Origin: Sporosarcina sp. FSL K6-2383
GTDB taxonomy: Bacteria; Bacillota; Bacilli; Bacillales_A; Planococcaceae
Length of the DNA: 64,000 bases
NCBI RefSeq assembly: GCF_038618305.1
Contig: NZ_CP152017.1
Span: forward strand, 969,501 to 1,033,500
Direction: 5' to 3'
The notes beneath the pieces were generated by a model. That model saw nothing but the letters and a program-made list of their open reading frames with translations, had not been told where the DNA came from and searched no databases. This document shows, piece by piece, positions 47,872 to 57,479 of the stretch (the first letter of the stretch is position 1; each line of letters begins with the position of its first letter). Both the position numbers and the translations under genes were made by a program.

Positions 47872-50754
47872 ATGGCTAACCAACCAACGAAGTACAGAAA
47901 GTTTCTAGTAGGAGCTGCATCAGCTGCTCTAGTAGCATCTGCAGTAGCACCAGTAGCAAGCGCGGCAACACCAGAATTATCAGATGTACAAGGTAACACG
48001 CACGCAGAAGGTATTAACGCACTAATCGCACTTGGTGCAATCAGTGGTTACCCAGATGGAACGTTCAAACCGAACCAAGTATTGACTCGTTCTGACGTTG
48101 TTAAAATGATGGGGAAATACCTAGTAGCTCTTGGACAAGAAATCCCTGGAGACTATAAAACAGTTCAACGTTTCAACGATCTACCATTGACTGCAAACGA
48201 AGAGTTGTTGCAATATGCAGCACTTGTAAAAGATGCAGGCGTATTCAACGGAACAGAAGCAGGTAACTTGGATCCAACAGGTAAAATCACTCGCGAAAAC
48301 ATGGCACTAGTACTTGTTCGCGCATTTGATGCAATCCTTGACAGAGACCTAGTTGCTGAAGTTGCAGCAACTACTTTCAACAAAGAAGTAACGGACCTTG
48401 CATCAGCAAAAACTGAAGCACACGGTGCTATCAACGTTCTTGACTTTTTAGATATCACGACTGTTGCTCAATTCAATCCAAAAGGTTCTACAACTCGCGG
48501 ACACTTTGCAACATTCTTAAACAACACAATCAAAGCTGAAGCAGAAGGCAAATTACCACAACAAATAGTAACTGAGCCTAAAGTTGAATCTGTAAGCGCA
48601 ACTAACCTTAAAGAAGTTGTAGTTACTTTCAATACAGCTGTTGACAAGGAAACTGGTAGCGACAAAGCTAACTATTCACTTAAATCAGGTAAAGCAATTG
48701 ATACAGTGAAACTAGCTGACGATCAAAAATCAGTAGTTCTTACTGTAGTTGGTTCTTTGACTAACAATAAAGCAGACCACTTAAACGTTTCAAACGTTAA
48801 AGCTGGAGACAAAGAAATTAACGTAAAAGATATCGAATTCAAAGTAGTAGATAACGAAATTCCAGTAGTTAAAGAAGTGAAATCACTTGGAACAAAATCG
48901 TTGAAAATTACATTCTCTGAGCCAGTAGAAGATGTTAAACAAAACAACTTTACACTAGACGGCAAAGCGTACTTCGGTAAAGTTAAAGTGACTGGTAACG
49001 AAGTCATCTTAACGCCATACGACACTGCTGCACTTGCAGTGGGTGACCACACAGTAGTAGTAGAAAAAGTTAAAGACTTTGCTGGCTTCATGGCACTACG
49101 TACTTCACACGACTTCACAGTTGTTGAAGATAAAGTAGCTCCAACAATTGACAAAGCAGAAGCAACACTTGAAAAAGTGACAATCACATTCTCAGAAGAA
49201 ATTGATGATGAAACGGTTGTAGCTTCTAACGTGTACTGGAAATCTGGTAACGATAAGAGAAAAGCTGATACAGTCAAGCAACTTTCTTCTACTGAATTCG
49301 AATTCACATTCTTAGATGCAGATTCACTACCAACAGGTTCAATTGATATTTATGTTGAAGGTGTGAAAGATTACTCTGGAAACGAAATTGCAAAAGATAC
49401 AAAAGTATCTGTAACACCAGTAGTAGACCAAACACGTCCAGAGGTTAAAAAAGTAACAGTAACAAGTGCAGACACAGTTAAAATCCAATTCTCTAAAAAT
49501 GTTTTAAATAGTTCTACTGCAGCTGGATCTGCAACAAATGTATCTAACTATACTCTTTTAGATAAAGATGGTAAAGTGATTTCTATTAAAGAAGCAGTAG
49601 TTACTGAAGGGAATATTGTTACTTTAACAACGTATTCAAACCTTTCTACAGGTAAAAACAAGTTAACTGTAAAAAATGTTAAAGATAACACGAAACTTCA
49701 AAACACAATGCTAGATTTCAGTGCGGACGTCACAAAAGATGATTCGACACAACCGAAAATTGATTCTAAAACTGCAAATGCAGACGATCTTCGTGTAGTA
49801 ATTGGATTTGATGAGAAAATGGATGTTGCTACATTAGCAAACTATTCTAACTACCTTGTGAAAATTGATAATACACTACAAGCTTTAAATTCAAATATTG
49901 CTGACATTTCAGTAGTACAAGATGGTAAAGTAGTAGTTATTACTTTCAATGAAAAAATTGGTAGTAAAGATGTATCATTCACTACTCAATCAGCTACAAA
50001 AACTAAAGTAGAAGAAATTCAAGTTCTTGCAGTGAAAGACTTAGAAGGTAACTTCTTAGAAGGATTCACAAAAAATGATGGAACTAATATTGTTGATGTA
50101 GCCCTTGCGCAAAATGCGTTAAGCATTACAGAAACGAAATTAGTAAATAAAGATACAGTTGAATTTAAATTCAACGCAGCTATCGTAAGTGCTCCTAATA
50201 GTGCGTTTTCTGCAACTGGAAACCCTGTTAAAAGTGTAGAAGTCAATGGTACATCTACAGTTAAAGTGAAGTTTGAAGGAAAGTTTGATGCGGATGCAGC
50301 TAATCTAGCAGGCGCTATTACAGTCGATGGAACAAAATTAGTGACACTTGCAGGTACAGCATCAACTAATGCAGCAATAACAGCACTAGGCACTATCGTT
50401 GACAAAGTAGCTCCATCATTGGTTACGTCAACGGGTGTAACTGGAATTGTATCTTCTGGTGATACACTTGTCTTAACATTCGATGAGGCTATTAACGCTA
50501 CAGCGCTTGGATTACTTGCAAGTGACTTGGATATTCGTATTGCAGGTACAGTTCTTAAATCTACAGAACTTCAAGTTTCTGCTGGAGCTACTGGTAAAGT
50601 CAATATCAAAGTATTGAAAACTGGCTTTGCACCAACTTCAGATGTTAATGTTACTCTAACAAACAACCGTTTCCTTCTAGATGGTGCAACTCCAACAGCT
50701 AACGAAGCGAAATTGTTCACAAATGTTAAAGCTACAGGTACATTTTCTAACTAA
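47872..50754 (+). CDS. S-layer protein with three SLH domains
   Basis: 960 residues from ATG 47872 behind AGAGGAGGAA; a longer frame to 47797 has no binding site. Signal peptide about 1-31 (VASA|A). Three SLH domains at about 33-78, 95-140 and 160-220 with TRSD, TRENM and TRGHF at the TRAE position. The rest (about 230-960) is a chain of beta-sandwich Ig-like modules rich in T, V, K and D, with recurring phrases such as VTFSEEID and VVDKVAPS. No cysteine is seen in the mature part, and codon use is highly biased, as expected of an abundant surface protein. Its closest named relatives are probably Bacillales S-layer proteins such as SslA of Sporosarcina; the mature C terminus varies widely between strains. 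Confidence 0.9.
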   Translation: MANQPTKYRKFLVGAASAALVASAVAPVASAATPELSDVQGNTHAEGINALIALGAISGYPDGTFKPNQVLTRSDVVKMMGKYLVALGQEIPGDYKTVQRFNDLPLTANEELLQYAALVKDAGVFNGTEAGNLDPTGKITRENMALVLVRAFDAILDRDLVAEVAATTFNKEVTDLASAKTEAHGAINVLDFLDITTVAQFNPKGSTTRGHFATFLNNTIKAEAEGKLPQQIVTEPKVESVSATNLKEVVVTFNTAVDKETGSDKANYSLKSGKAIDTVKLADDQKSVVLTVVGSLTNNKADHLNVSNVKAGDKEINVKDIEFKVVDNEIPVVKEVKSLGTKSLKITFSEPVEDVKQNNFTLDGKAYFGKVKVTGNEVILTPYDTAALAVGDHTVVVEKVKDFAGFMALRTSHDFTVVEDKVAPTIDKAEATLEKVTITFSEEIDDETVVASNVYWKSGNDKRKADTVKQLSSTEFEFTFLDADSLPTGSIDIYVEGVKDYSGNEIAKDTKVSVTPVVDQTRPEVKKVTVTSADTVKIQFSKNVLNSSTAAGSATNVSNYTLLDKDGKVISIKEAVVTEGNIVTLTTYSNLSTGKNKLTVKNVKDNTKLQNTMLDFSADVTKDDSTQPKIDSKTANADDLRVVIGFDEKMDVATLANYSNYLVKIDNTLQALNSNIADISVVQDGKVVVITFNEKIGSKDVSFTTQSATKTKVEEIQVLAVKDLEGNFLEGFTKNDGTNIVDVALAQNALSITETKLVNKDTVEFKFNAAIVSAPNSAFSATGNPVKSVEVNGTSTVKVKFEGKFDADAANLAGAITVDGTKLVTLAGTASTNAAITALGTIVDKVAPSLVTSTGVTGIVSSGDTLVLTFDEAINATALGLLASDLDIRIAGTVLKSTELQVSAGATGKVNIKVLKTGFAPTSDVNVTLTNNRFLLDGATPTANEAKLFTNVKATGTFSN

Positions 50755-50825
50755 TCCTAATACCAGGTTTTAACACGACTAAGATAGTTCGGGATCGATG
50801 GATTTTGAGTGTTTGGTAGTGTTGT

Positions 50826-50842
50826 GAAAATCCCCTTGGGTC
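50826..50842 (+). terminator. Left arm of the S-layer gene terminator, split by the IS
   Basis: GAAAATCCCCTTGGGTC ends in GTC, repeated directly on the other side of the IS. With the right arm it would form a 17-bp stem. Confidence 0.75.
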
Positions 50843-50867
50843 TGAACTGACCCAATAAAGTTAGACA
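50843..50867. repeat. Terminal inverted repeat of the IS (orfB side)
   Basis: Begins TGAACTGACCC and ends GTTAGACA; pairs with 52264-52288. Confidence 0.9.
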
Positions 50868-50873
50868 AATATT

Positions 50874-51683
50874 TTAAGCAGCTTCTAAGATCTGAGTTCG
50901 GTATTCTACCGGGCTCAGGTCTTTTAATTTTGCCTTCATTCGCTTGTGATTGTAATACTCAAGATATTCTTCTAACTCCTTTTCAAAATGCGCCATGCTC
51001 TTAAACTCTTGTAAATATAGTAATTCCGATTTTAATAAGCCAAAGAAATTTTCGATGACCGCATTATCCAAGCAGTTGCCCTTACGGGACATACTTTGCG
51101 TTATCTGGTGCTCTTGTAATGTTTTTTGATACTTTCTCATCTGATAATGCCAGCCTTGATCAGAATGAAGAATGACTTCATCTCCTGGTTGAAGGCGCTG
51201 AACAGCTTCATCTAACATATCACCTACAAGTTGATAGACCGGTCGATTCATGACTTTATAGGCGATGATTTCACCATTACACAAATCAAGAACAGGTGAC
51301 AAATAACGTTTTTCTCCAAAGAGATGGAATTCGGTTACGTCTGTTACCCATTTTTGATTCATTTTATCTGCCTTAAAATCTCGTTGTAATACATTAGGAG
51401 CGATATTTCCGACGTTTCCTTTATAAGAGCGATACTTCTTCATACGGACCATACATTTTAAGCCGATTTCATTCATCAAGCGATTGATGGTCTTTGGTTC
51501 ATGCGTAAAGCCGTATTTCTTTAGTTCTTTTGTGATGCGACGATAACCATATCGACCCTTATGTTCGTGAAAAACATGCTTGATTGCTTCTTTAACCGAT
51601 TCATATTTATCGATTCGATCCAATCGGTTTTCCCAGTAGTAATAGGTGCTGCGTGGAATGCCCGCGACTTTAACTAAATCCAC
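50874..51683 (-). CDS. IS3-family transposase OrfB (DDE integrase domain)
   Basis: 269 residues. HTH_21-like N-terminal part ([12 protein letters not shown]) and the rve integrase core: first Asp in WVTDVTEF, second in [10 protein letters not shown], Glu in [17 protein letters not shown]. It begins at GTG 51683, but in this family it is normally made as an OrfAB fusion through a -1 frameshift; the orfB frame is open upstream through [17 protein letters not shown] and overlaps the end of orfA, with an A-run (GAAAAATT) as a possible slip site. Confidence 0.92.
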   Translation of the reverse strand: MDLVKVAGIPRSTYYYWENRLDRIDKYESVKEAIKHVFHEHKGRYGYRRITKELKKYGFTHEPKTINRLMNEIGLKCMVRMKKYRSYKGNVGNIAPNVLQRDFKADKMNQKWVTDVTEFHLFGEKRYLSPVLDLCNGEIIAYKVMNRPVYQLVGDMLDEAVQRLQPGDEVILHSDQGWHYQMRKYQKTLQEHQITQSMSRKGNCLDNAVIENFFGLLKSELLYLQEFKSMAHFEKELEEYLEYYNHKRMKAKLKDLSPVEYRTQILEAA

Positions 51684-51712
51684 GACCTCGTATTTTTCCT
51701 TTAGTTCAAAAA

Positions 51713-52237
51713 TTACTTGCGCTTTGATTTTGTTTGTAATTTTTCTTGTTCGAGAACTAAAGCGTTCAACTTTTTTAAATAAGCATTCTCCATTTCTAAA
51801 CGCTCGATTTTCGCTTGTAAGGCATCTACTGATCCTTCAGCTGGGATTAATTTTTGTGATTCAACTTTCTTCTCTTCTTTTTTCATGGATGGACGCCCCT
51901 TTTTCTTTGGTTCTAGCGCGTCCAATCCTTTTGACTTAAGCAACTGCTCCCACTTATAAACGGTGCTAGGGGAAGTAATATTAAATGTGCTTGCCGTTTC
52001 TCGAAGAGACGCACCTGTTTCGATCATAAAATTGAGTACGTTTAGTTTAAACTCAGATGAGTAACTTGTATAGTCTTTCTTAAAACCATTTTCACCTTGC
52101 GCTTCAAATAATTTCACCCAATTAATGACTTGAGATTTAGTTGCGCCAATGCTGTCTGCAATGGATTTATAGCCTTCGTTTCCAGTTAAATAGCGTTCCA
52201 CCGCTTGTAATTTAACTTCTACTGTATATTTTGACAT
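51713..52237 (-). CDS. IS3-family transposase OrfA (helix-turn-helix)
   Basis: 174 residues. Two HTH units ([20 protein letters not shown] with [11 protein letters not shown], and [20 protein letters not shown]) that bind the inverted repeats, then a basic stretch and a leucine-zipper-like coiled coil ([20 protein letters not shown]) typical of IS150-group OrfA. It ends in the A-rich region where frameshifting to orfB is expected. Confidence 0.92.
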   Translation of the reverse strand: MSKYTVEVKLQAVERYLTGNEGYKSIADSIGATKSQVINWVKLFEAQGENGFKKDYTSYSSEFKLNVLNFMIETGASLRETASTFNITSPSTVYKWEQLLKSKGLDALEPKKKGRPSMKKEEKKVESQKLIPAEGSVDALQAKIERLEMENAYLKKLNALVLEQEKLQTKSKRK

Positions 52238-52263
52238 AAAAACACCCCGTAAATGTTAGTTGG

Positions 52264-52288
52264 TGTCTAACATTTACGGGGCAGTTCA
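52264..52288. repeat. Terminal inverted repeat of the IS (orfA side)
   Basis: Begins TGTCTAAC and ends GGGGCAGTTCA; the complement matches the other end at 20 of 25 positions. Confidence 0.9.
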
Positions 52289-52319
52289 GTCTTTTGAGAC
52301 TTAAGGGGATTTTCTTTTT
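52289..52319 (+). terminator. Right arm of the S-layer gene terminator, split by the IS
   Basis: Starts with the GTC target duplication, then TTTTG, AGACTTAAGGGGATTTTC and a TTTTT tract. The right arm pairs with the left arm at 50826-50842 through 17 pairs, two of them G-U. Confidence 0.75.
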
Positions 52320-52370
52320 GTGAACTGAAAGTCGGTGCCTGATTAGCTGTCTGGGAATGGTGATATATGA

Positions 52371-52407
52371 TAACCTCTTAACTTAGCAATTGGTTAAGGG
52401 GGTTTTT
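52371..52407 (+). terminator. Second terminator-like hairpin downstream of the IS
   Basis: AACCTCTTAAC and GTTAAGGGGGTT arms with a 9-base loop and TTTTTG. It could act as a back-up for the S-layer transcript. The remaining gap to 52586 holds only a weak promoter candidate (TTGTCA, 17 bp, AATGAT). Confidence 0.6.
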
Positions 52408-52586
52408 GTAGTTTGATTCTCACTTCAATTGTGATAAGACTTATGAGAGGATATTTCTTTGTGAAATATGAAGCTTTACCAAATACTAGAACAAACGGAA
52501 CTCCCGTGACTAATGTCGGAAATTGTTGTATACTTGTCAAGTGTAGATACATATTTAATGATAGATTAGGAAGGCTGAAGTAGATT

Positions 52587-53081
52587 ATGAATATAAGTGA
52601 TTCGATAAGAAAAAGTATTGTAATAGGACTTGTTTTACTTATTGTACTTGGCTTGATTACTGCATTTGTAAAAGCAAAGAAGCAGAATGAGGCTTTCCAA
52701 GTAGAAAGTCTATATTATAATGAAGTGGTCCAACGGGTTCAAGATGGGAATTACGCGGATGCACTAGAAGTATCTAAATCGTTAGAAGCTAGTCAGAAAT
52801 CTTCGGAACCAGTAAATTATATTATTGCGGTTGCAGCTGTAAATGCAGGGGACATCGAAAAAGGGCTTATGCATATGCAAAGAACTCTCGATATTAATCC
52901 GCATAGAGTAGAGGATGCATTTTTTATGCTCCAGTATGCAGAATTTCTTGTAATGGGTGATAGGAAAGAGGACGCTACCAAGGTATTAGAAAGATGTGCT
53001 TTACTACCAACGCCAGAAGAATATCCACAATATCAGGAACGGATCGTTGAACTCCAAGAGCAGATCGCAATCCAATCGTAA
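52587..53081 (+). CDS. Membrane-anchored TPR-like protein
   Basis: 164 residues with one N-terminal membrane helix (about 9-28) and an extracytoplasmic helical part with two or three TPR-like pairs (GNYADALEVSKSLEAS, AGDIEKGLMHMQRTLDINP, GDRKEDATKVLERCALLP). First gene of the polysaccharide cluster, 16 bases before the ligase/polymerase. Probably a helper of the polymerase, by analogy with TPR proteins that accompany WaaL/Wzy-type enzymes (inference). Confidence 0.75.
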   Translation: MNISDSIRKSIVIGLVLLIVLGLITAFVKAKKQNEAFQVESLYYNEVVQRVQDGNYADALEVSKSLEASQKSSEPVNYIIAVAAVNAGDIEKGLMHMQRTLDINPHRVEDAFFMLQYAEFLVMGDRKEDATKVLERCALLPTPEEYPQYQERIVELQEQIAIQS

Positions 53082-53097
53082 AAGGAAGGTCTATTAA

Positions 53098-54675
53098 ATG
53101 ACATCATTTTATCAAGCAAACACTAAAATCTTAAAAGATGAAGAAGAAGATCGTTTATCTCGCATTAAGGTAGATAGGTGGATCTTTACTCTACTACTAC
53201 TCGCAGTCGGTCTTGTACCTTTAATCGTCGGTGGTCATGCAAGAACTGTTATTAGTCCACAGATAACTAATGTGGCGCTACTATCTTCAGGAGTTAAAGG
53301 AGATATATTTACAAACTATAAAGCTAGCGTACTCATTGTAATTGCAATCATTGCAATTAGCCTCTTGTTTTCAAAAGTATTTTTCATGAGTGGCGAAATA
53401 AGGAAGACCAAATTAAATATATTTGTTGGTATTTTTGCTATTGCAATTACCATCTCCACGATTCTTTCACCTAGTATTTCAATAGCATTATGGGGCCAGT
53501 ACAATCGTTCTGATGGTGCTATTTCATATCTATGCTATCTTGCGCTGTTCTTTGTAGCTATGAATATTGACTATCCGAAAAAGGCATTACATTATGTGAT
53601 GTATTCATTTTATCCTTTTGTTATCATCAACTTCATTCTTATTACGATGAATTTCTATGGGCATGATGCGATGATCTATCCGATTGTTCAGAAGATGATG
53701 ACCCTGTTTCTTCCAGAGGGTGCATCGCTTGGAGACGGAGCGATTTTTCTAGGGACACTGAATCAGTGGAACTTTATGAGTGGAATGTTTGCAGTGATGA
53801 TGGTCATGTATCTTGCATGGGCGATTGTAGATAAGAATACGATTAGAAGTTTTGTGAACGTTGGAGTCTCAGTAATGACGTTAGCTGTTATGTTGATGTC
53901 TATTTCTACTAGTGGATTTTTGACTGTCTTAGCAATTACTCCATTATTGGTTTGGTTAGCTATTAAATCAACCGATCGCAAAAAGGCGGTTATTGCGCTT
54001 TGTGCTTTTGTTGTCGTTAGTTTGCCAGTGTTTCATGTATTGGCGGAGAAAAATCCGCGTGTTTGGAATGAGTCGATTGGGTTTATTTTTAAGAAAAATC
54101 CTTATGTAAAAGAACAACCAGTGGCAACGGTACCAATTAACTTTGGTTTAACGGTTGAGAACAACAGGGTCTATGCGGCTGAAAACAGTTTTGAGCTACC
54201 CGTACTTCCTGGGCGTGGGACCGCTGCAGGATCAGGGCGCGCCTATATTTGGAGCAAAACGATTGATCTGACAATGGACAGACCCATATTCGGCTTTGGA
54301 TTAGATACAATTATGTACCATTTCCCACATTACAATATAGATGCACGTGCAGGAATGCGGAGCGAGCATACGATTGTCGATAAGCCACATAATATGTATG
54401 TCGGGATTTTTTATGGTACCGGAATTATTGGTTTTATCGGCTTTGCGGGTTTAGCAATCATTATGGCACTTGGCGGGCTGAAAGCTGTTGTCACAAGGCG
54501 ATCCATAGTACCAACAGTTTTTGCTGTCGGATGGCTAGCATATCTCATACAGGCCCTGTTTAATGACACGCTACCAGGAACAGCTGCACCAATGTGGGCG
54601 ATTGCTGGGATGATGATGGCGTTTATACTTAGAAATAAAGAAGTTGAGGAGATTATCGATGGAAGAAACGATTGA
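53098..54675 (+). CDS. O-antigen ligase/polymerase family membrane protein
   Basis: 525 residues with about 12 hydrophobic segments and a large extracytoplasmic loop (about 315-430) that ends with GSGRAYIWSKTIDLTMDRPIFGFGLDT and HNMYVGIFYGTG, the Wzy_C/WaaL-type signature with the conserved R and H. It polymerises or transfers lipid-linked glycans at the outer face of the membrane. Ligase and polymerase cannot be told apart from sequence alone; a Wzz-like regulator directly downstream favours a polymerase. Confidence 0.87.
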   Translation: MTSFYQANTKILKDEEEDRLSRIKVDRWIFTLLLLAVGLVPLIVGGHARTVISPQITNVALLSSGVKGDIFTNYKASVLIVIAIIAISLLFSKVFFMSGEIRKTKLNIFVGIFAIAITISTILSPSISIALWGQYNRSDGAISYLCYLALFFVAMNIDYPKKALHYVMYSFYPFVIINFILITMNFYGHDAMIYPIVQKMMTLFLPEGASLGDGAIFLGTLNQWNFMSGMFAVMMVMYLAWAIVDKNTIRSFVNVGVSVMTLAVMLMSISTSGFLTVLAITPLLVWLAIKSTDRKKAVIALCAFVVVSLPVFHVLAEKNPRVWNESIGFIFKKNPYVKEQPVATVPINFGLTVENNRVYAAENSFELPVLPGRGTAAGSGRAYIWSKTIDLTMDRPIFGFGLDTIMYHFPHYNIDARAGMRSEHTIVDKPHNMYVGIFYGTGIIGFIGFAGLAIIMALGGLKAVVTRRSIVPTVFAVGWLAYLIQALFNDTLPGTAAPMWAIAGMMMAFILRNKEVEEIIDGRND

Positions 54676-55579
54676 GTTACGTGAGTTGATAGAAACAGTT
54701 TGGAAAGGTAAATGGATTATTGCGGGTTTAACTGCATTATTCATGCTGATAGCTGGGGGAGTCAGCTGGTTTGTCCTACCGGAACAATTTGAATCGAAGG
54801 CGACGGTGCAAGTGGCAAGTGAAGTACAGGATACCGGTATCATGGCTAGTTATGTTGCGGCAGAGTTCACACCGGTTATTTTCTCGCAACGTATCAAAAA
54901 TGAATCGCTTATGAACGAGGCGTTTGTAGAGCAAGGGATAAATGAGAAGCTTAGCATGGATGATATTTCTGCAACAGTACAAGCAAATACGAATATTGTT
55001 GACTTAAAATATACAAGTACGAGTGCTGAAAAAGCACAGGAGCATCTGGAGCTTTTCATAAACAAAACAAAAGAACGTATGAATACCTCCGTCAAAAGAA
55101 CATTAACGGAGTTGGAGAAAACTTACACATCGGAAGCAAATCAGTTGTCAGGTGAAATAGAGTCACTGATTGAACAATACAATAAGTTAATTGTGTCAAA
55201 CGAACTGCCGGAAATGCTGGTTCTACAAACGTTAGTGAACTCGCAAATCATCATGACTGTCAGTGATGCCCAGTCGCAAGCATTATCAAATGTGAACGGA
55301 GCATTACATAACGAATTGATGCAGATGCAGGCGCAAGTCGAATCGAAGTCTACGGAGTATAGAAAAGTACTAGACAAGTATCAGTCGGTGAAAACAGGTT
55401 TAGATAGTTTCCGTCCAGACCCATTCATTCGTACAATTGTAGAACCGACAATACCTGAAAATCCATCTGCACCAAGTAAGCTGTTGAACGTTGCAATTGC
55501 GATGATTATTGGTCTAATGGCCGGCCTTGGAATCGTATTTTTCCGCCAGTATTGGCGGAATTCGTCACCAACGAAATAA
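54659..55579 (+). CDS. Wzz/chain-length determinant family protein
   Basis: 306 residues with two membrane helices (about 16-38 and 280-300) enclosing a long extracytoplasmic coiled coil. The N-terminal Wzz motif (TIELRELIETVWKGKWIIAG) and the C-terminal proline-rich loop IVEPTIPENPSAPSK before helix 2 are typical. There is no tyrosine kinase domain. ATG 54659 behind GAGGAG overlaps the end of the upstream gene by 17 bases. It sets polymer length together with the polymerase. Confidence 0.88.
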   Translation: MEETIELRELIETVWKGKWIIAGLTALFMLIAGGVSWFVLPEQFESKATVQVASEVQDTGIMASYVAAEFTPVIFSQRIKNESLMNEAFVEQGINEKLSMDDISATVQANTNIVDLKYTSTSAEKAQEHLELFINKTKERMNTSVKRTLTELEKTYTSEANQLSGEIESLIEQYNKLIVSNELPEMLVLQTLVNSQIIMTVSDAQSQALSNVNGALHNELMQMQAQVESKSTEYRKVLDKYQSVKTGLDSFRPDPFIRTIVEPTIPENPSAPSKLLNVAIAMIIGLMAGLGIVFFRQYWRNSSPTK

Positions 55580-55603
55580 ATCTATTGAAAGAAGGTCCTG
55601 GAT

Positions 55604-57436
55604 ATGGGCTATGGATTGCGCTATATTACATTCTTCATACTTGACTCGGCAATCGTACTCTCCGCGATCTTTATGAGTTATTTTTTGCTACACCCAACAT
55701 TAAACTTTTATTCAGATACAATGATTGTTGTGAGTGCAGTAACACTATTAGTAAGCCACCATATTGCGGCTTACTTCTTCCATTTATACGACCGAGTGTG
55801 GAGCGTTGCCTCTGTTCGCGAGCTATTGATCATTGGCTATGCAGTGACAATCTCAGTTGCTGCCGCAAGTGCTATGCAGTTTATCATTAAAAATGATGTC
55901 TATTTCCGAGTGATGGCAATAACGTGGATGCTCCACATCATTATGATTGGTGGCTCAAGATTTTTGTTGCGTTTATTGAAGGATCAGGAGTCATTTACGA
56001 ATCCGACTGAATTCAAAAGGGTACTGATTATTGGAGCTGGGCAAGCGGGAACGATGCTTGTGAGAAACTTAAAACAGGCATCAAACACAGAACTAATTCC
56101 TGTTGCCTTTGTCGACGATGATTTCCGAAAGCAACAATTAAAAATTATGGGGATAACTGTTCAAGGAACAACAAAAGATATTCCTCGTCTAGTTAAACTA
56201 AGAGGGATTGATGATATTATTATCGCGATCCCTTCACTGGGGAAATTAGGCATTCAAAGTATATATGAGCAGTGTGCAAAAACAGGTGCCAAAGTAAAAA
56301 TCATGCCAAGTATTGAAGATGTCATGACTGGAAAAGTGTCTGTTAGTGACATGCGTGAGGTGGATATTGAAGATCTTCTGGGGCGCGAAGAAGTTGAACT
56401 TGATTTAAAAGCCATCGCGGATAAGCTGACTGGAAAAACAATCCTTGTTACAGGAGCCGGCGGTTCAATAGGTTCAGAGATTTGCCGACAAGTGAGTGAG
56501 TTTAGACCGAAGCGATTGATATTGTTAGGGCATGGAGAAAGTTCAATATACAATATAGATATGGAATTAAAGCGAAAGGTTTCGAGCGGAATTGAAATTA
56601 TTCCGATTATCGCTGACGTGAAGGATCGCAAACGTATTTTTGATATTGTGAGTGAGATGAGCCCAGACGTTATTTATCATGCAGCTGCTCATAAACATGT
56701 ACCACTTATGGAAGCACACCCAATGGAGGCAGTAAAGAATAACATTTTTGGGACTAAAAATGTAGCTGAGGCAGCTGATACATTTGGTGTTTCTCATTTT
56801 GTAATGGTTTCAACTGATAAAGCAGTGAATCCACCAAATGTCATGGGAGCGACAAAACGTTTTGCTGAAATGATTGTTCAAAACCTTGCAAAAAATAGCG
56901 AAACAAAGTTTGCAGCCGTTCGATTTGGCAACGTGTTAGGCTCTCGTGGAAGTGTCGTCCCCTTATTCAAACAGCAAATCGCTAGAGGGGGCCCTGTGAC
57001 CGTTACAGACCCTGAGATGACCCGCTACTTCATGACGATACCCGAAGCGTCAAGGTTGGTTATTCAAGCAGGCACGCTTGCTGCTGGTGGGGAAATATTT
57101 GTTCTGGATATGGGCGAACCAGTGAAAATAGTAGATTTAGCGAAAAATCTTATCAAATTGTCTGGATATGCAGAAGAAGAGATTGGTATTGAATACTCGG
57201 GGATAAGGCCAGGAGAGAAGTTATATGAAGAACTACTGAATGAAAATGAAATTCAAACAGGCCATATCTTTCCGAAAATCCATATTGGAAAAGCCACGCC
57301 AATTAATGCTAGTGAAATGAATGAGGTATTGGAGAAATTGCCTGATATATCAGTTGGGGAAATAAAGTCAACACTCGTAGGGCTAGCTAACCGGAATGTT
57401 TCCGAAGTGGATAAAAATATGACGGCAGCTCAATAG
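55604..57436 (+). CDS. Membrane nucleotide-sugar 4,6-dehydratase (CapD/EpsC/WbpM family)
   Basis: 610 residues. Four N-terminal membrane helices (about 8-120), a CoA-binding-like Rossmann fold (VLIIGAGQAGTMLVRNL near 140), then the SDR dehydratase with TGAGGSIGSEICRQ near 285, HAAAHKHVPLMEAHP, and the active-site segment STDKAVNPPNVMGATKR. Converts UDP-GlcNAc to the 4-keto-6-deoxy intermediate of bacillosamine, FucNAc or QuiNAc pathways; no dedicated aminotransferase is visible in the window, so the final sugar is unknown. Confidence 0.92.
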   Translation: MGYGLRYITFFILDSAIVLSAIFMSYFLLHPTLNFYSDTMIVVSAVTLLVSHHIAAYFFHLYDRVWSVASVRELLIIGYAVTISVAAASAMQFIIKNDVYFRVMAITWMLHIIMIGGSRFLLRLLKDQESFTNPTEFKRVLIIGAGQAGTMLVRNLKQASNTELIPVAFVDDDFRKQQLKIMGITVQGTTKDIPRLVKLRGIDDIIIAIPSLGKLGIQSIYEQCAKTGAKVKIMPSIEDVMTGKVSVSDMREVDIEDLLGREEVELDLKAIADKLTGKTILVTGAGGSIGSEICRQVSEFRPKRLILLGHGESSIYNIDMELKRKVSSGIEIIPIIADVKDRKRIFDIVSEMSPDVIYHAAAHKHVPLMEAHPMEAVKNNIFGTKNVAEAADTFGVSHFVMVSTDKAVNPPNVMGATKRFAEMIVQNLAKNSETKFAAVRFGNVLGSRGSVVPLFKQQIARGGPVTVTDPEMTRYFMTIPEASRLVIQAGTLAAGGEIFVLDMGEPVKIVDLAKNLIKLSGYAEEEIGIEYSGIRPGEKLYEELLNENEIQTGHIFPKIHIGKATPINASEMNEVLEKLPDISVGEIKSTLVGLANRNVSEVDKNMTAAQ

Positions 57437-57479
57437 TAGTCACTAAACGACTATTTGCTCAAGAAAAGTAGGTTTCAGT

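Larger units (their letters stand above)
50843..52288 (-). mobile_element. IS3-family insertion sequence (IS150-like), 1446 bp
   Basis: Imperfect 25-bp terminal inverted repeats with 20 matches (TGAACTGACCCAATAAAG... at 50843; complement TGAACTGCCCCGTAAATG... ending 52288), 5'-TG/CA-3' ends, a 3-bp target duplication GTC, and two overlapping-style frames orfA and orfB on the minus strand encoding HTH and DDE transposase parts. All catalytic residues are intact, so it may be active. It sits exactly in the loop of a rho-independent terminator. Confidence 0.95.
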
